A DNA stretch of 17,481 nt from CALMKX01 sp036274895 (GTDB lineage: Bacteria > Acidobacteriota > Thermoanaerobaculia > Multivoradales > SZUA-115), in NCBI GenBank assembly GCA_036274895.1, contig DASUEU010000081.1:1-17481 (forward strand), given 5' to 3'. Under the pieces are notes generated by a model. It was not told the DNA's origin. It was given only the letters and a program-made list of their open reading frames with translations, and searched no databases. The translations under genes were made by a program, and so were the position numbers. This document shows positions 7,437 through 14,289 of this stretch, in pieces. Positions within the stretch are counted from its first letter, which is position 1. Every line of letters begins with the position of its first letter.

Positions 7437-9578
7437 GTGACTCGACCGCGAAACGAGGACGGCGCCCGTTCTCGCCTGCTCGCCGCCGGTCGCGACGCCC
7501 ACCGCCGGGGCGATCTGGCGACCGCGGAGCGGATCTACGGCCAGGCCCGGCGGCTGGCCCCCGACGACCCGCGGGTGCTGGCCGGCGCCGGCGCCCTCGA
7601 GAACGACCTCGGCCGGCCGCGAGAGGCCGTGCGGCTGCTGGGCCGGGCCGTCAGCCTCCAGCCCGAGAGGCACCGCTGGCACAACAACCTGGGCAACGCC
7701 TGGCGGGCCGTGGGCGACCGCGCGCAGGCCCTCGAGAGCTATCGCCGCGCCCTCACCCTCGAGCCGGGCTACGCCAAGGCCCACGCCAACCTGGGGGTGG
7801 TGCTGGCCGAGAGCGGCGACCTCGACGGCGCCCGCGAACAGCTGCTCGCGGCGCTGGCTGCGGACCCCGGGCTGGTCAGTGCCCGGTTGGAGCTGGCCCG
7901 GGTCTACCGCGTCTCGGGAGCGAGGGAGGCGGCCATCGCGGCTTACCGCGAGGTGCTCGCCCGCCAACCCGACGAGATCGGCGCCTTGATCGACCTCGGC
8001 GCCCTCTACCAGCTCGCCCTCAAGCCCGGCGACGCGCGGCCCCTGCTCGAGAGGGCCGTGGCCCTGGCGCCGGAGAACCCGCTCGCCCACTTCGACCTCG
8101 CCCAGGCCGCCAGCGAGCTGGGCGACCTCGCCCAGGCCGAGGCCAGCTGGCGGCGGGTGCTGGAGCTGTCCCCCGGCGACCTGGCCTCGGCCCTGGCCGT
8201 GGCCAAGCTGGAGCGGGACCGCTGCGACTGGCGCGGCTGGGTAGCGATGGGTGAACGCCTGGCCGGGCTCGGCGAGGCCGAGATCGCCCAGGCTCCCGCC
8301 CCCTTCCTGCTCAACCTCTACCCGGTTCCGGCGGCCGTCCACCAGCGGGTGGCAGCGGCCTACGCCGGCCGCTTCGTGGCCGAGGCGGCGCCCCATGCCG
8401 CGGCCGTGGCGGCGCTGCGGCGGCCCCGGCGGCCGGCGGAGCCCCTGCGCCTGGGCTATCTCTCCGCCGACTTCCGCCACCATCCGGTCGGCCACCTGGT
8501 GCACCGCCTCTTCGAGCGCCACAACCGCCGGCGCTTCACGGTCTACGCCTACTCGCTGATTCCAGCCGAGGACGAGGTGACCCTGGCCGTGCGCCGCGGC
8601 GTGGACGTCTACCGCCCCTGTGCGAGCTTGACCGACGAGGCCGTGGCCCGGCGCATCGCCGAGGACGGCATCGACCTGCTGGTGGACCTGACCGGCTACA
8701 CCACCTACTCGCGCACGGCGATCCTGGCGCTACGCCCGGCGCCGCTCCAGCTCCAACTGCTGGGCTACGTCAACACCCTGGCGGCGCCCTTCATCGACGC
8801 CACCGTGGTGGACGACCGGCTGATCGGCCCGGAGCAGCGGCGCTGGCTGACCGAGAAGGTGATCCGCCTGCCCGGCTGCTTCCTGCCGGTGTCACCCCTC
8901 GACGCCCTGGGACCCCCCGCCTCGCCCCTGCGCCGGGCGGACTGCGGCCTGCCGGAGGGCGCCCCGGTGCTCTGCTCCTTCAACGCACCGCACAAGCTCG
9001 ACCCGCCGACCTTCGATGCCTGGATGGAGATCCTGCACCGCGTCCCGGCGGCCGTGCTCTGGCTCTTCGACGGCGGCGAGGCGGCGGCGCCGCTCAACCT
9101 GTGCCGCGAGGCCGAGGTCCGGGGGGTGACGGCCGGGCGGCTGGTCTTCGCCGGCAAGCGGCCCTATCCCCAGCACCTCACCCGCTACCCCCTGGCGGAT
9201 CTCTTCCTCGACTCCTTCGGCTACAACGGCGGCGCCACCACCGTGGACGCCCTGCGCCAGGGCCTGGCCGTGCTCACCCTGCCGGGCGAGAGCCCCCTGT
9301 CGCGCATGGGTGCGAGCCTGGTCGCCGCCGCCGGCCTGCCCGAGCTGGTAATGGCGAGCCGCGAGGCCTACGTGGAGGCGGCGGTGCGCATCGCCGGCGA
9401 GCCCGCGCAAGCGGCGAGGCTCGCCGAAAAAGCCCGCGCGGCGCGGGGCAGCTCTCTCCTCTTCGACCTGCCCTCTTGGGTACGCCGCTTCGAAGCCGGC
9501 CTCGAGGCAGCCTGGGAGGGGCACAGCCGCGGTAGGCTCGAGGACGTGATCATCGAACCGGAGCCGGCCAGCGGATGA
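7437..9578 (+). CDS. TPR-containing O-GlcNAc transferase-like glycosyltransferase (GT41)
   Basis: GT41 enzymes transfer GlcNAc or other sugars from UDP-sugars to Ser/Thr of proteins in the cytosol. The 713-residue product has tandem TPR helices (about 8-275) followed by the two-lobed catalytic region (about 335-690). GYLSADFRHHP (340-350) contains His349, aligning with the catalytic-region histidine in human OGT (GYVSSDFGNHP). Lys520 in FNAPHKLDP aligns with the UDP-contacting lysine of OGT (FNQLYKIDP). FLDSFGYNGGATT and TLPGES are conserved sugar-nucleotide loops. The usual bacterial GYPGTSG stretch reads GYVNTLAA here, and the DYxIxD motif reads DATVVDD, so substrate choice may differ. No signal peptide or membrane helix is seen. 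The GTG start is 4 nt past the FG-GAP stop and lacks a Shine-Dalgarno, suggesting translational coupling. A natural substrate candidate is the Ser/Thr-rich FG-GAP protein encoded just upstream, which is inference. Confidence 0.9.
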   Translation: MTRPRNEDGARSRLLAAGRDAHRRGDLATAERIYGQARRLAPDDPRVLAGAGALENDLGRPREAVRLLGRAVSLQPERHRWHNNLGNAWRAVGDRAQALESYRRALTLEPGYAKAHANLGVVLAESGDLDGAREQLLAALAADPGLVSARLELARVYRVSGAREAAIAAYREVLARQPDEIGALIDLGALYQLALKPGDARPLLERAVALAPENPLAHFDLAQAASELGDLAQAEASWRRVLELSPGDLASALAVAKLERDRCDWRGWVAMGERLAGLGEAEIAQAPAPFLLNLYPVPAAVHQRVAAAYAGRFVAEAAPHAAAVAALRRPRRPAEPLRLGYLSADFRHHPVGHLVHRLFERHNRRRFTVYAYSLIPAEDEVTLAVRRGVDVYRPCASLTDEAVARRIAEDGIDLLVDLTGYTTYSRTAILALRPAPLQLQLLGYVNTLAAPFIDATVVDDRLIGPEQRRWLTEKVIRLPGCFLPVSPLDALGPPASPLRRADCGLPEGAPVLCSFNAPHKLDPPTFDAWMEILHRVPAAVLWLFDGGEAAAPLNLCREAEVRGVTAGRLVFAGKRPYPQHLTRYPLADLFLDSFGYNGGATTVDALRQGLAVLTLPGESPLSRMGASLVAAAGLPELVMASREAYVEAAVRIAGEPAQAARLAEKARAARGSSLLFDLPSWVRRFEAGLEAAWEGHSRGRLEDVIIEPEPASG

Positions 9579-10681
9579 GCGCCCCGAGCGGAAGCCCGGA
9601 AGGCAGCCGCCCGGCCACCGACCCGGGTCTGCTGCCTCCCTTCGCCTGCACCTACTCCCCGGAGCTGCCTGAGCTCCTGCTGCGCCTGGGCTGCTCCCTG
9701 GCCCTCACCACCTACCAGTCGGGCAAGGTGATTTTGCTCAGCCCGCGGGCGGGAGGGTTGACCCAGCTGCCGCGCACCTTCGAGCGAGCCATGGGCCTCG
9801 CTGCCGAGGACGGCCGACTGGCCGTGGCCACCCGCGCCGAGGTGGTGGTGCTCGCCAACTGCCCGGAGTTGGCTCCCGGCCACCCCCGCCGCCCCGGGGT
9901 CTACGACGCCCTCTTCCTGCCCCGCTCGGTGTGCTTCACCGGCCCTCTCGACCTCCACGACCTGGCCTGGGGAGCCGGGGGCCGTCTCTACGCGGTCAAC
10001 ACCCTCTGCTCCTGCCTGGCCCTGATCGACGACCGGGCCAGCTTCACGCCGGTGTGGCGGCCGCCCTTCGTCTCGCGGCTGTCACCGGACGACCGCTGCC
10101 ACTTGAACGGCCTCGCCGTGGAGGGAGGCCGGCCCCGCTACGTCACCGCCTTCGCCCCGAGCGACGAGCCGGAGGGCTGGCGGGCGCAGCGTCTGACGGG
10201 GGGCATCGTGATCGACGTCGAGAGCGGCGAGATCGTGCTCTCGGGGCTCGCCATGCCGCACTCACCCCGCCTGGCGGGCGGCGAGCTCTACCTGCTGGCC
10301 TCGGCCCGCGGTGAGGTGCTGCGGGCGGATCCCCAGCGAGGGACCTGGGAGGTGGTGGCGGCCCTGCCGGGCTTCGTCCGCGGCCTGGCGGCCTATGGGG
10401 ACTACCTCTTCGTGGGGCTGTCGAAGCCGCGGCCGGATCACCAGACCCTGGGTGGCCTCGCCTCGAGCCACACCGGAGAGCCCTTCTGCGGCCTGGTCTG
10501 CCTGCACCGAGCGACCGGTCGCATCGTGGCCGAGCTGCGCTACCTGGCCACCTGCGAGGAGATCTACGACGTACAGGTGCTGCCCGGCATCTCCCGCCCC
10601 GGCCTCCTCTCCCCCAGCGACCCCCTGCTACCGAGAGCCCTGGCAGCCCCGGGCCTGGCGCTGTGGGGGCGGGGGGATTGA
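9575..10681 (+). CDS. TIGR03032 family protein, function unknown
   Basis: The 368-residue product matches, from memory, the uncharacterised TIGR03032 family. Conserved strings include TTYQSGK (about 46-52), WRPPF, RCHLNGLA (174-181), YVTAFA, MPHSPR, FVRGLA, FVGLSKPR and DVQVLPG. Regular beta-rich blocks and loose Gly-Leu turns suggest a propeller-like fold, which is inference. No signal peptide or membrane segment is seen, so it is probably cytosolic. Its ATG overlaps the TGA of the glycosyltransferase gene (ATGA), so the two are very likely co-translated. I recall such genes near TPR and glycosyltransferase genes elsewhere, consistent with a shared but unknown protein-modification or export role. 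The last roughly 30 residues are Leu/Pro/Ala-rich and look unstructured. Confidence 0.8.
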   Translation: MSAPSGSPEGSRPATDPGLLPPFACTYSPELPELLLRLGCSLALTTYQSGKVILLSPRAGGLTQLPRTFERAMGLAAEDGRLAVATRAEVVVLANCPELAPGHPRRPGVYDALFLPRSVCFTGPLDLHDLAWGAGGRLYAVNTLCSCLALIDDRASFTPVWRPPFVSRLSPDDRCHLNGLAVEGGRPRYVTAFAPSDEPEGWRAQRLTGGIVIDVESGEIVLSGLAMPHSPRLAGGELYLLASARGEVLRADPQRGTWEVVAALPGFVRGLAAYGDYLFVGLSKPRPDHQTLGGLASSHTGEPFCGLVCLHRATGRIVAELRYLATCEEIYDVQVLPGISRPGLLSPSDPLLPRALAAPGLALWGRGD

Positions 10682-10692
10682 CTCGGCAACAC

Positions 10693-10712
10693 CGCGGGCG
10701 CCTCAGCCCGCG
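10693..10712. terminator. Hairpin between convergent genes, likely two-way terminator
   Basis: CGCGGGC (10693-10699) pairs perfectly with GCCCGCG (10706-10712) around a 6-nt loop. It sits 11 bp past the stop of the TIGR03032 gene, and its loop contains the stop codon of the opposing antitoxin gene (10703-10705). There is no T-run. The position between converging genes supports a termination or transcript-protection role. Confidence 0.5.
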
Positions 10713-11047
10713 AAGCGAGTCTGTCTAGGATGGCTGGAAGCAGCTCCTGGAGCCTGGCGTGGATCCAGAGCCGCGGCGACCGCTGTCGGGTTGATCGAGG
10801 CCACCCGAAGCAGAGCACGCGCTGGTCCCTCGGGCCGGCGCCTCCCCTGCTCCCAGTTCTGGAGGGTTGCAACGCTCACACCGATCATGAGCGCGAACTC
10901 GGTCTGCGACATGGCGAGCTGGGCTCGAATGCCCTTGATGTCCTCGCCCCGCACCTCGAACCTCCGTGCCGGAGCCATCTCGCCCCGGCGGATCGCCCCC
11001 GCCTGCTGGATGCTGGTGACGAGTCGCTCGAACTCTTGGTCCTTCAC
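10703..11047 (-). CDS. HigA-type antitoxin, XRE helix-turn-helix
   Basis: The 114-residue protein has an XRE/Cro-type helix-turn-helix at about 36-72 (IRAQLAMSQTEFALMIGVS, then VATLQNWEQGRRRP). This is typical of antitoxins that bind the toxin through their flanks and repress their own operon through the helix-turn-helix. It starts at GTG 11047, overlapping the toxin TGA by 4 bp (GTGA), so toxin precedes antitoxin, the order seen in higBA-type modules. The C-terminus runs past the family core (PTAVAAAL) into about 20 extra residues. The helix-turn-helix could also belong to NadS-like antitoxins, so only the general class is firm. Confidence 0.85.
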   Translation of the reverse strand: MKDQEFERLVTSIQQAGAIRRGEMAPARRFEVRGEDIKGIRAQLAMSQTEFALMIGVSVATLQNWEQGRRRPEGPARALLRVASINPTAVAAALDPRQAPGAASSHPRQTRFAG

Positions 11048-11367
11048 TTCAGCTCCTTCTCGATGATCTGGCGCAGCACCTTGAGCTGTGCCGCCGTTAG
11101 ATCTTCCTGGTCGTTCTTGGCGTAGAGGTACAAGAGGTAGATCAAGTCCTCAGACGGCTCCCAGAAGTAGATCACCCTCAGCCCCCCACGCTTGCCCCTG
11201 CCCGGGAGAGCCCAGCGCAACTTCCGTAGCCCTCCGCTGCGTGGGATGAGCGGGCCTTGTTCGGGTCTCAAGGCCAGAGCCAGCTGAAGGGCTCGATAGT
11301 CGTCGTCTTGGAGCAGCTCCTGGAGGTCGCTCGAGAAGACTGGCGTTTCGATGAACCACAGGGCCAA
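11044..11367 (-). CDS. HigB/RelE-type mRNA interferase toxin
   Basis: RelE/ParE-fold toxins of this class cut mRNA at the ribosome and are held inactive by the partner antitoxin. The core LRKLRWALPGRGKRGGLRVIYFW, then LLYLYAKNDQEDLT, is characteristic of the HigB-like branch; the Lys/Arg-rich segment supplies its basic surface. I take the TTG at 11367 as start (107 residues, beginning LALWFIETPVF) because family members begin just before this FIETPxF strand. A GTG at 11436 would give 130 residues with a Trp/Pro-rich extension unlike the family. Neither has a strong ribosome-binding site. It is the first gene of a two-gene module with the antitoxin. Confidence 0.8.
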   Translation of the reverse strand: MALWFIETPVFSSDLQELLQDDDYRALQLALALRPEQGPLIPRSGGLRKLRWALPGRGKRGGLRVIYFWEPSEDLIYLLYLYAKNDQEDLTAAQLKVLRQIIEKELK

Positions 11368-11395
11368 CTCTACGCCACTGACGGATAAAGGCCAA

Positions 11396-11417
11396 GTCCC
11401 CAGGGACCAGGGTTCCC
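11396..11417. promoter_or_regulatory. Candidate operator, overlapping inverted repeats upstream of the toxin gene
   Basis: GTCCC-CA-GGGAC (11396-11407) is followed by an overlapping imperfect repeat, GGGACCAGGGTTCCC (11403-11417). The block lies 29 nt upstream of the proposed TTG start, where autorepressing antitoxins usually bind. If the longer GTG start were used, this block would be coding, which is one reason to prefer the TTG. Confidence 0.3.
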
Positions 11418-11506
11418 CATACCGGCACGGTGCCACTCACTTTGGGCTACGCGGGAGCTTCTGCTCACCGGAGCCATGCTGCCCCGGCGTGACGGGCGGC
11501 GCTGGA

Positions 11507-12427
11507 TCACCGGGACTCGACGGCCTGCTCCTCCGTAATCCGCTTCTCCAGCCCCGCCGTGGCCTTCGCGGCATAGGCCCGGCAGGACTCCGGGTCGATG
11601 AACGGGTCGGGAGTCACCCTCTGCTGGCGCTTGGCGAGCTTCTCGTCCATGCCCGAGAAACCCGGGTGGGGCGAGAGCAGGATGTCGCAGGGTAGAGCGC
11701 CGATCTTGGCGATGCTGGAGCGGAAGGTTTTGATCCGGCTCGGATGGCTGGCATCGCCGGTGAAGCGGAAGCCCGGCGCCGAGACCGGGGCCAGGCTGTC
11801 GGCGTAGACCACGTCCAGGCAGCGCTCGCCCTCGCAGGAGCGCCAGCTCCAGGAGGTGCTGCCGGGCGTGTGGCCGGGAGTGTGGTGGGCGGTGATCGCC
11901 AGGCTGCCCAGGCGCAACGTCTCGCCGTCCCGGACGGCGCGCACTTCGGCCACCGCGGGGAAGGCGTTCTCCTTCGGGCCGAAGGCGAACTGGGGATCAT
12001 CCTCGGTGGGCTCTCCCCGCCTCAGGGCCTGGGCCCCGGCCTCGCTGGTCGCCACCGTGGCACCGCTCGCCCGTTGCAGGGCGGCGATGCCGCCGGCGTG
12101 GTCGTAGTGGGCGTGGCCGTTCAAGATCAGCTTCAAGTCCTCGGTGCGAAAGCCGAGCCTGCGGATGTTGGTATCGATCAAAGGCGCTGACTGCGGCAGG
12201 CCGGCATCGATCAAGATCAAACCCTGATCGGTAGCGATCAACACTGCGGAGAGCCCGGCAACACCGACGTAGTAGGTGTTGCCGAACACGCGGAACGGCT
12301 CGTGGGGGGCGTTCCAGGCATCGCAAGACTCGCAGACGATCGGTGGATCGGGCACGAGCGGTGGTGCGGCGGCCGCCCCAGGGGCGAGCACGCTGCACAA
12401 AGCGAAGGTCGCGATAAACCCTCTCAT
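11507..12427 (-). CDS. Secreted subclass B3 metallo-beta-lactamase
   Basis: The 306-residue product has a signal peptide (1 to about 21, ending GAAAA), placing the enzyme in the periplasm or outside. It shows the full zinc ligand set of subclass B3: His105, His107, Asp109 and His110 in HAHYDH, His186 in PGHTPGS, and His254 in SPHPGFSGM. DPFIDPESCRAYA near the C-terminus is also characteristic of B3, and the Cys in CDILLSPHP with the one in ESCRAYA could form the family's disulfide. Length fits B3 enzymes. Known members hydrolyse beta-lactams including carbapenems, but B3-like folds include lactonases, and activity cannot be read from sequence alone. It follows the NmrA-like gene by 13 bp on the same strand, suggesting co-transcription. 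The ATG at 12427 lacks a Shine-Dalgarno. Confidence 0.88.
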   Translation of the reverse strand: MRGFIATFALCSVLAPGAAAAPPLVPDPPIVCESCDAWNAPHEPFRVFGNTYYVGVAGLSAVLIATDQGLILIDAGLPQSAPLIDTNIRRLGFRTEDLKLILNGHAHYDHAGGIAALQRASGATVATSEAGAQALRRGEPTEDDPQFAFGPKENAFPAVAEVRAVRDGETLRLGSLAITAHHTPGHTPGSTSWSWRSCEGERCLDVVYADSLAPVSAPGFRFTGDASHPSRIKTFRSSIAKIGALPCDILLSPHPGFSGMDEKLAKRQQRVTPDPFIDPESCRAYAAKATAGLEKRITEEQAVESR

Positions 12428-12440
12428 CGGTCGCGGCCCA

Positions 12441-13394
12441 CTACTCCGGCACCGAGATGCGAGCCTTGTTCGCTGCCAACCAGGTTTCGAAGGTCTGCAG
12501 CGCAGGGTTCAACGAACGGGAGAAGTCGAGACTGCGGGCACCGCAGTAATATTCCTCGAAGTCCCGCTTGAACTGGAACATGTTGCCGAGATCCTCGGCG
12601 CCCGGGAAGCCGAAGCTGCGGAACACTTCCGGCGGCACGGCGTTGTAGCCGATCTCCCGGCCCAGGGCCTCGCTCATGGCGGCGGCCATCTCGCTGCCGG
12701 TCAGGTGCCCGCCGGCGATGCCGACGGTCCGGCCGATCAGCTCGCTTCCCCTCCGGAAGATGCCGTAAGCACAGCGGCCGATGTCCTCCGCGGCGATGCC
12801 GGGCAGCTTCTTGTCACCCATGGGCAGGGTGATCGCCAGCTTGCCGTCCGGGCCCTTTTGGGGGCCCATGCCGAAGTGGATGAAGTTGTCCCAGTAGAAC
12901 GAGGTGAGCAGGAAGGTGGTCGGTACGCCGAGGTCGGTGAAGAAGTGGTCGGCCTCGCCCTTGGCGTCGAAGTGCGGCACCTTGAACCGGCCCATCAGGG
13001 TGGGCATGCGGTCGTCGTCCAAGGGCACCCAGCGCCGGGTGTCCTCGAGGGTGGACCAGATCACGTGCTGCAGCCCCGCGTGCTTCGCCGCCTCGGCCAT
13101 GGCCTTGGCCTGGGCCATCTCGGTCTCGGGCGAAAAGTGGGCCCAGAAGAAGGTGACGCAGAAGGCCCCGTGGGCGCCCTCGAAGGCCCGCTTCAGGCTC
13201 TCCGGGTCGTCCACGTCGGCGGCCACCACCTCGGCGCCCAGGGCCGCCAGCTCCTGGGCCTTGGGCGAGCTTACGTCCCGCGTGATGGCACGGGCGACGA
13301 AGCCGCCGTTGGGGTCTGCTTGGATGGCACGCACCAGGCCACCGCCCTGCGCGCCGGTGGCTCCCACGACGGCGATGATCTTCGGTTCGGACAT
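12441..13394 (-). CDS. NmrA-like NAD(P)-binding protein (atypical SDR)
   Basis: The 317-residue protein has an N-terminal Rossmann fold with GATGAQGG (11-18), matching the GxxGxxG dinucleotide motif, followed by a beta-alpha pattern ending in ADVDDPESL and GAFCVTFFW. This fits the NmrA/HSCARG family, which often senses NADP(H) or acts as a reductase without the usual catalytic Tyr-Lys pair. No YxxxK motif is obvious in the expected place, so it may be a redox sensor or an enzyme of unknown substrate. No signal peptide. The ATG is backed by AGGAGA four nucleotides upstream. It is first in a two-gene strand-mate pair with the metallo-beta-lactamase; no functional link between the two is known to me. 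Confidence 0.85.
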   Translation of the reverse strand: MSEPKIIAVVGATGAQGGGLVRAIQADPNGGFVARAITRDVSSPKAQELAALGAEVVAADVDDPESLKRAFEGAHGAFCVTFFWAHFSPETEMAQAKAMAEAAKHAGLQHVIWSTLEDTRRWVPLDDDRMPTLMGRFKVPHFDAKGEADHFFTDLGVPTTFLLTSFYWDNFIHFGMGPQKGPDGKLAITLPMGDKKLPGIAAEDIGRCAYGIFRRGSELIGRTVGIAGGHLTGSEMAAAMSEALGREIGYNAVPPEVFRSFGFPGAEDLGNMFQFKRDFEEYYCGARSLDFSRSLNPALQTFETWLAANKARISVPE

Positions 13395-13398
13395 GTTC

Positions 13399-13404
13399 TC
13401 TCCT
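13399..13404 (-). promoter_or_regulatory. Ribosome-binding site for the NmrA-like gene
   Basis: On the minus strand AGGAGA stands 4 nt before the ATG at 13394. It is one of the clearest Shine-Dalgarno sites in the window and fixes the start. Confidence 0.7.
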
Positions 13405-13460
13405 GGCTGCTCAGAAGTGGCAACTCGACCTCGAAATGGCTCGAGCGTCTCGCCGGCGAG

Positions 13461-13466
13461 ATCCTA
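13461..13466 (-). promoter_or_regulatory. Candidate -10 box (TAGGAT) for the NmrA/lactamase pair
   Basis: TAGGAT on the minus strand lies about 66 nt upstream of the NmrA-like ATG, in the divergent gap shared with vapB. No convincing -35 was found. Offered as the best candidate only. Confidence 0.25.
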
Positions 13467-13481
13467 GCATCCGCTGCCGCC

Positions 13482-13511
13482 TTGAACTGGATTCCGACCA
13501 CGAGCTAAACT
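13482..13511 (+). promoter_or_regulatory. Candidate vapBC promoter, TTGAAC-18-TAAACT
   Basis: A -35-like TTGAAC (13482-13487) and a -10-like TAAACT (13506-13511) are 18 bp apart, each matching consensus at four of six positions. The -10 box ends 6 nt before the GTG start of vapB, so transcription would begin at or next to the start codon and the mRNA would be leaderless. The absence of a Shine-Dalgarno agrees. Confidence 0.45.
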
Positions 13512-13517
13512 GCTTCC

Positions 13518-13721
13518 GTGAAGACCACCATCGACATCCCGCACGAAGACCTCGCAGAGGTGATGCGGATCACCCAAGCCAAGACCAAACGCGAGGCCGT
13601 GGTCATCGCGATCAGCGACTTCCTGCGCCGCAAGCGGGTGCAGGCCCTGGTCGCCCAGTTCGGCACGTTCGAGGACTTCATGACCCAAGAAGACCTCGGG
13701 CGCATGCGGGAGATCCCTTGA
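13518..13721 (+). CDS. vapB: VapB-type antitoxin
   Basis: The 67-residue protein begins MKTTIDIPHEDLAEVMRIT and continues with KTKREAVVIAISDFLRRKR. This matches small VapB antitoxins, where a ribbon-helix-helix N-terminus binds DNA and the C-terminal tail (FEDFMTQEDLGRMREIP) wraps the PIN toxin. The start is GTG at 13518, with no Shine-Dalgarno and a -10-like box only 6 nt upstream. Its TGA overlaps the toxin's TTG start. Expected to neutralise the toxin and, with it, repress the operon. Confidence 0.85.
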   Translation: MKTTIDIPHEDLAEVMRITQAKTKREAVVIAISDFLRRKRVQALVAQFGTFEDFMTQEDLGRMREIP

Positions 13722-14116
13722 GCCCGCCGGCTCGGGTCCTGGTCGACACTTCTGCTTGGATCGAGGTGCTCCGGCGGCAGGGCGATCCCGAGATACGAGA
13801 TGCCGTCACCTTGGCCCTCGAAGAAGGGCGAGCGCACCTTTGCGACCTGGTCCTGCTCGAACTGTGGAATGGCGCCCAGGGTGACCGCCAAAAGAAGCTG
13901 ATCCGCGAGTTGGAGGCGGTGGTGCCGAAGGTCCCGACCACGGACGCCGTTTGGCAGAGGGCCGGTGCGCTCGCTCGAGCCTCGCGCGATGCCGGTCTCA
14001 CAGTACCGGCAAGCGACATCCTCATCGCCGCCTGTGCTCGCGAGCACGCTCTCTTCCTGATCCATCGCGACGGCCACTTCGACCGGCTGGCTCACTCGGT
14101 CCCACGCCCCGAGTAG
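13718..14116 (+). CDS. vapC: VapC-type PIN-domain ribonuclease toxin
   Basis: PIN-domain toxins cut specific RNAs using metal held by clustered acidic residues. The 132-residue product, read from TTG 13718, has the PIN set: Asp10 (LVDTSAW), Glu48 (LLELWNG), Asp100 (PASDILIAA) and Asp118 (HRDGHFDRL). All are present, so it looks active. The TTG start overlaps the vapB stop as TTGA, implying coupled translation. The same frame is open upstream to 13436, but that stretch overlaps vapB and the divergent promoter region, so I reject the longer form. The toxin follows its antitoxin, the standard vapBC order. Confidence 0.87.
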   Translation: MSPPARVLVDTSAWIEVLRRQGDPEIRDAVTLALEEGRAHLCDLVLLELWNGAQGDRQKKLIRELEAVVPKVPTTDAVWQRAGALARASRDAGLTVPASDILIAACAREHALFLIHRDGHFDRLAHSVPRPE

Positions 14117-14163
14117 AGCCCCCGGCGTTGCTCGCTGAGCGGCGACGCTTCCAAACCGCTGCC

Positions 14164-14188
14164 CCCCGAGGTGCCAGCCGTCTCGGGG
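14164..14188 (+). terminator. Hairpin after vapC, possible terminator
   Basis: CCCCGAG (14164-14170) pairs with CTCGGGG (14182-14188) across an 11-nt loop, 47 nt after the vapC stop. No T-run follows. The position fits an end of the vapBC transcript. Confidence 0.35.
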
Positions 14189-14202
14189 CAAGTCGTCCAC
14201 GT

Positions 14203-14265
14203 GGAGTGCGGCGACGCGTCGCCGCTTTGCAGGCGCTTGAAAGCGGCGACGCATCGCCGCACTCC
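14203..14265. repeat. REP-like 26-bp inverted repeat between vapC and amidohydrolase genes
   Basis: Arms at 14203-14228 and 14240-14265 are complementary at 25 of 26 positions around an 11-nt spacer. Each arm also contains its own palindrome: GCGGCGACGCGTCGCCGC is perfect in the left arm and has one change in the right. A partial third copy (GCGGCGACGC) sits near 14143. This nested design, bounded by GGAGT and AAAG, resembles dispersed REP-type elements moved by RAYT-like transposases. Copy number elsewhere cannot be seen here. Confidence 0.7.
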
Positions 14266-14276
14266 AAAGGCGCTGC

Positions 14277-14282
14277 TAGACT
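14277..14282 (+). promoter_or_regulatory. Candidate -10 box (TAGACT) for the amidohydrolase gene
   Basis: TAGACT ends 7 nt before the ATG at 14290, a spacing that would give a leaderless mRNA. The same hexamer precedes the TIR gene and the small frame ahead of the kinase. No good -35 is seen; the upstream bases belong to the inverted repeat. Confidence 0.35.
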
Positions 14283-14289
14283 TCGCGGC

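Noticed and set aside
6438..8522. 694-codon minus-strand frame opposite the FG-GAP and GT41 genes
   Set aside because: It crosses two well-supported genes and is Arg/Gly/Pro-rich with no recognisable domain.
12276..13508. 410-codon plus-strand frame opposite the NmrA-like gene
   Set aside because: The minus strand has a Rossmann motif and a good ribosome-binding site; this frame has no family features.
13436..13717. Upstream extension of the vapC frame (226 residues)
   Set aside because: It overlaps all of vapB and the divergent promoter region; the PIN domain starts right after the TTG at 13718.
14237..14282. TTGAAA (14237-14242) as the -35 partner of TAGACT (14277-14282)
   Set aside because: The spacing is 34 bp, far outside the 16-19 bp range.
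13951..14289. Upstream extension of the amidohydrolase frame (558 residues)
   Set aside because: The added part overlaps vapC and the inverted repeat and would bury the signal peptide at residue 114.
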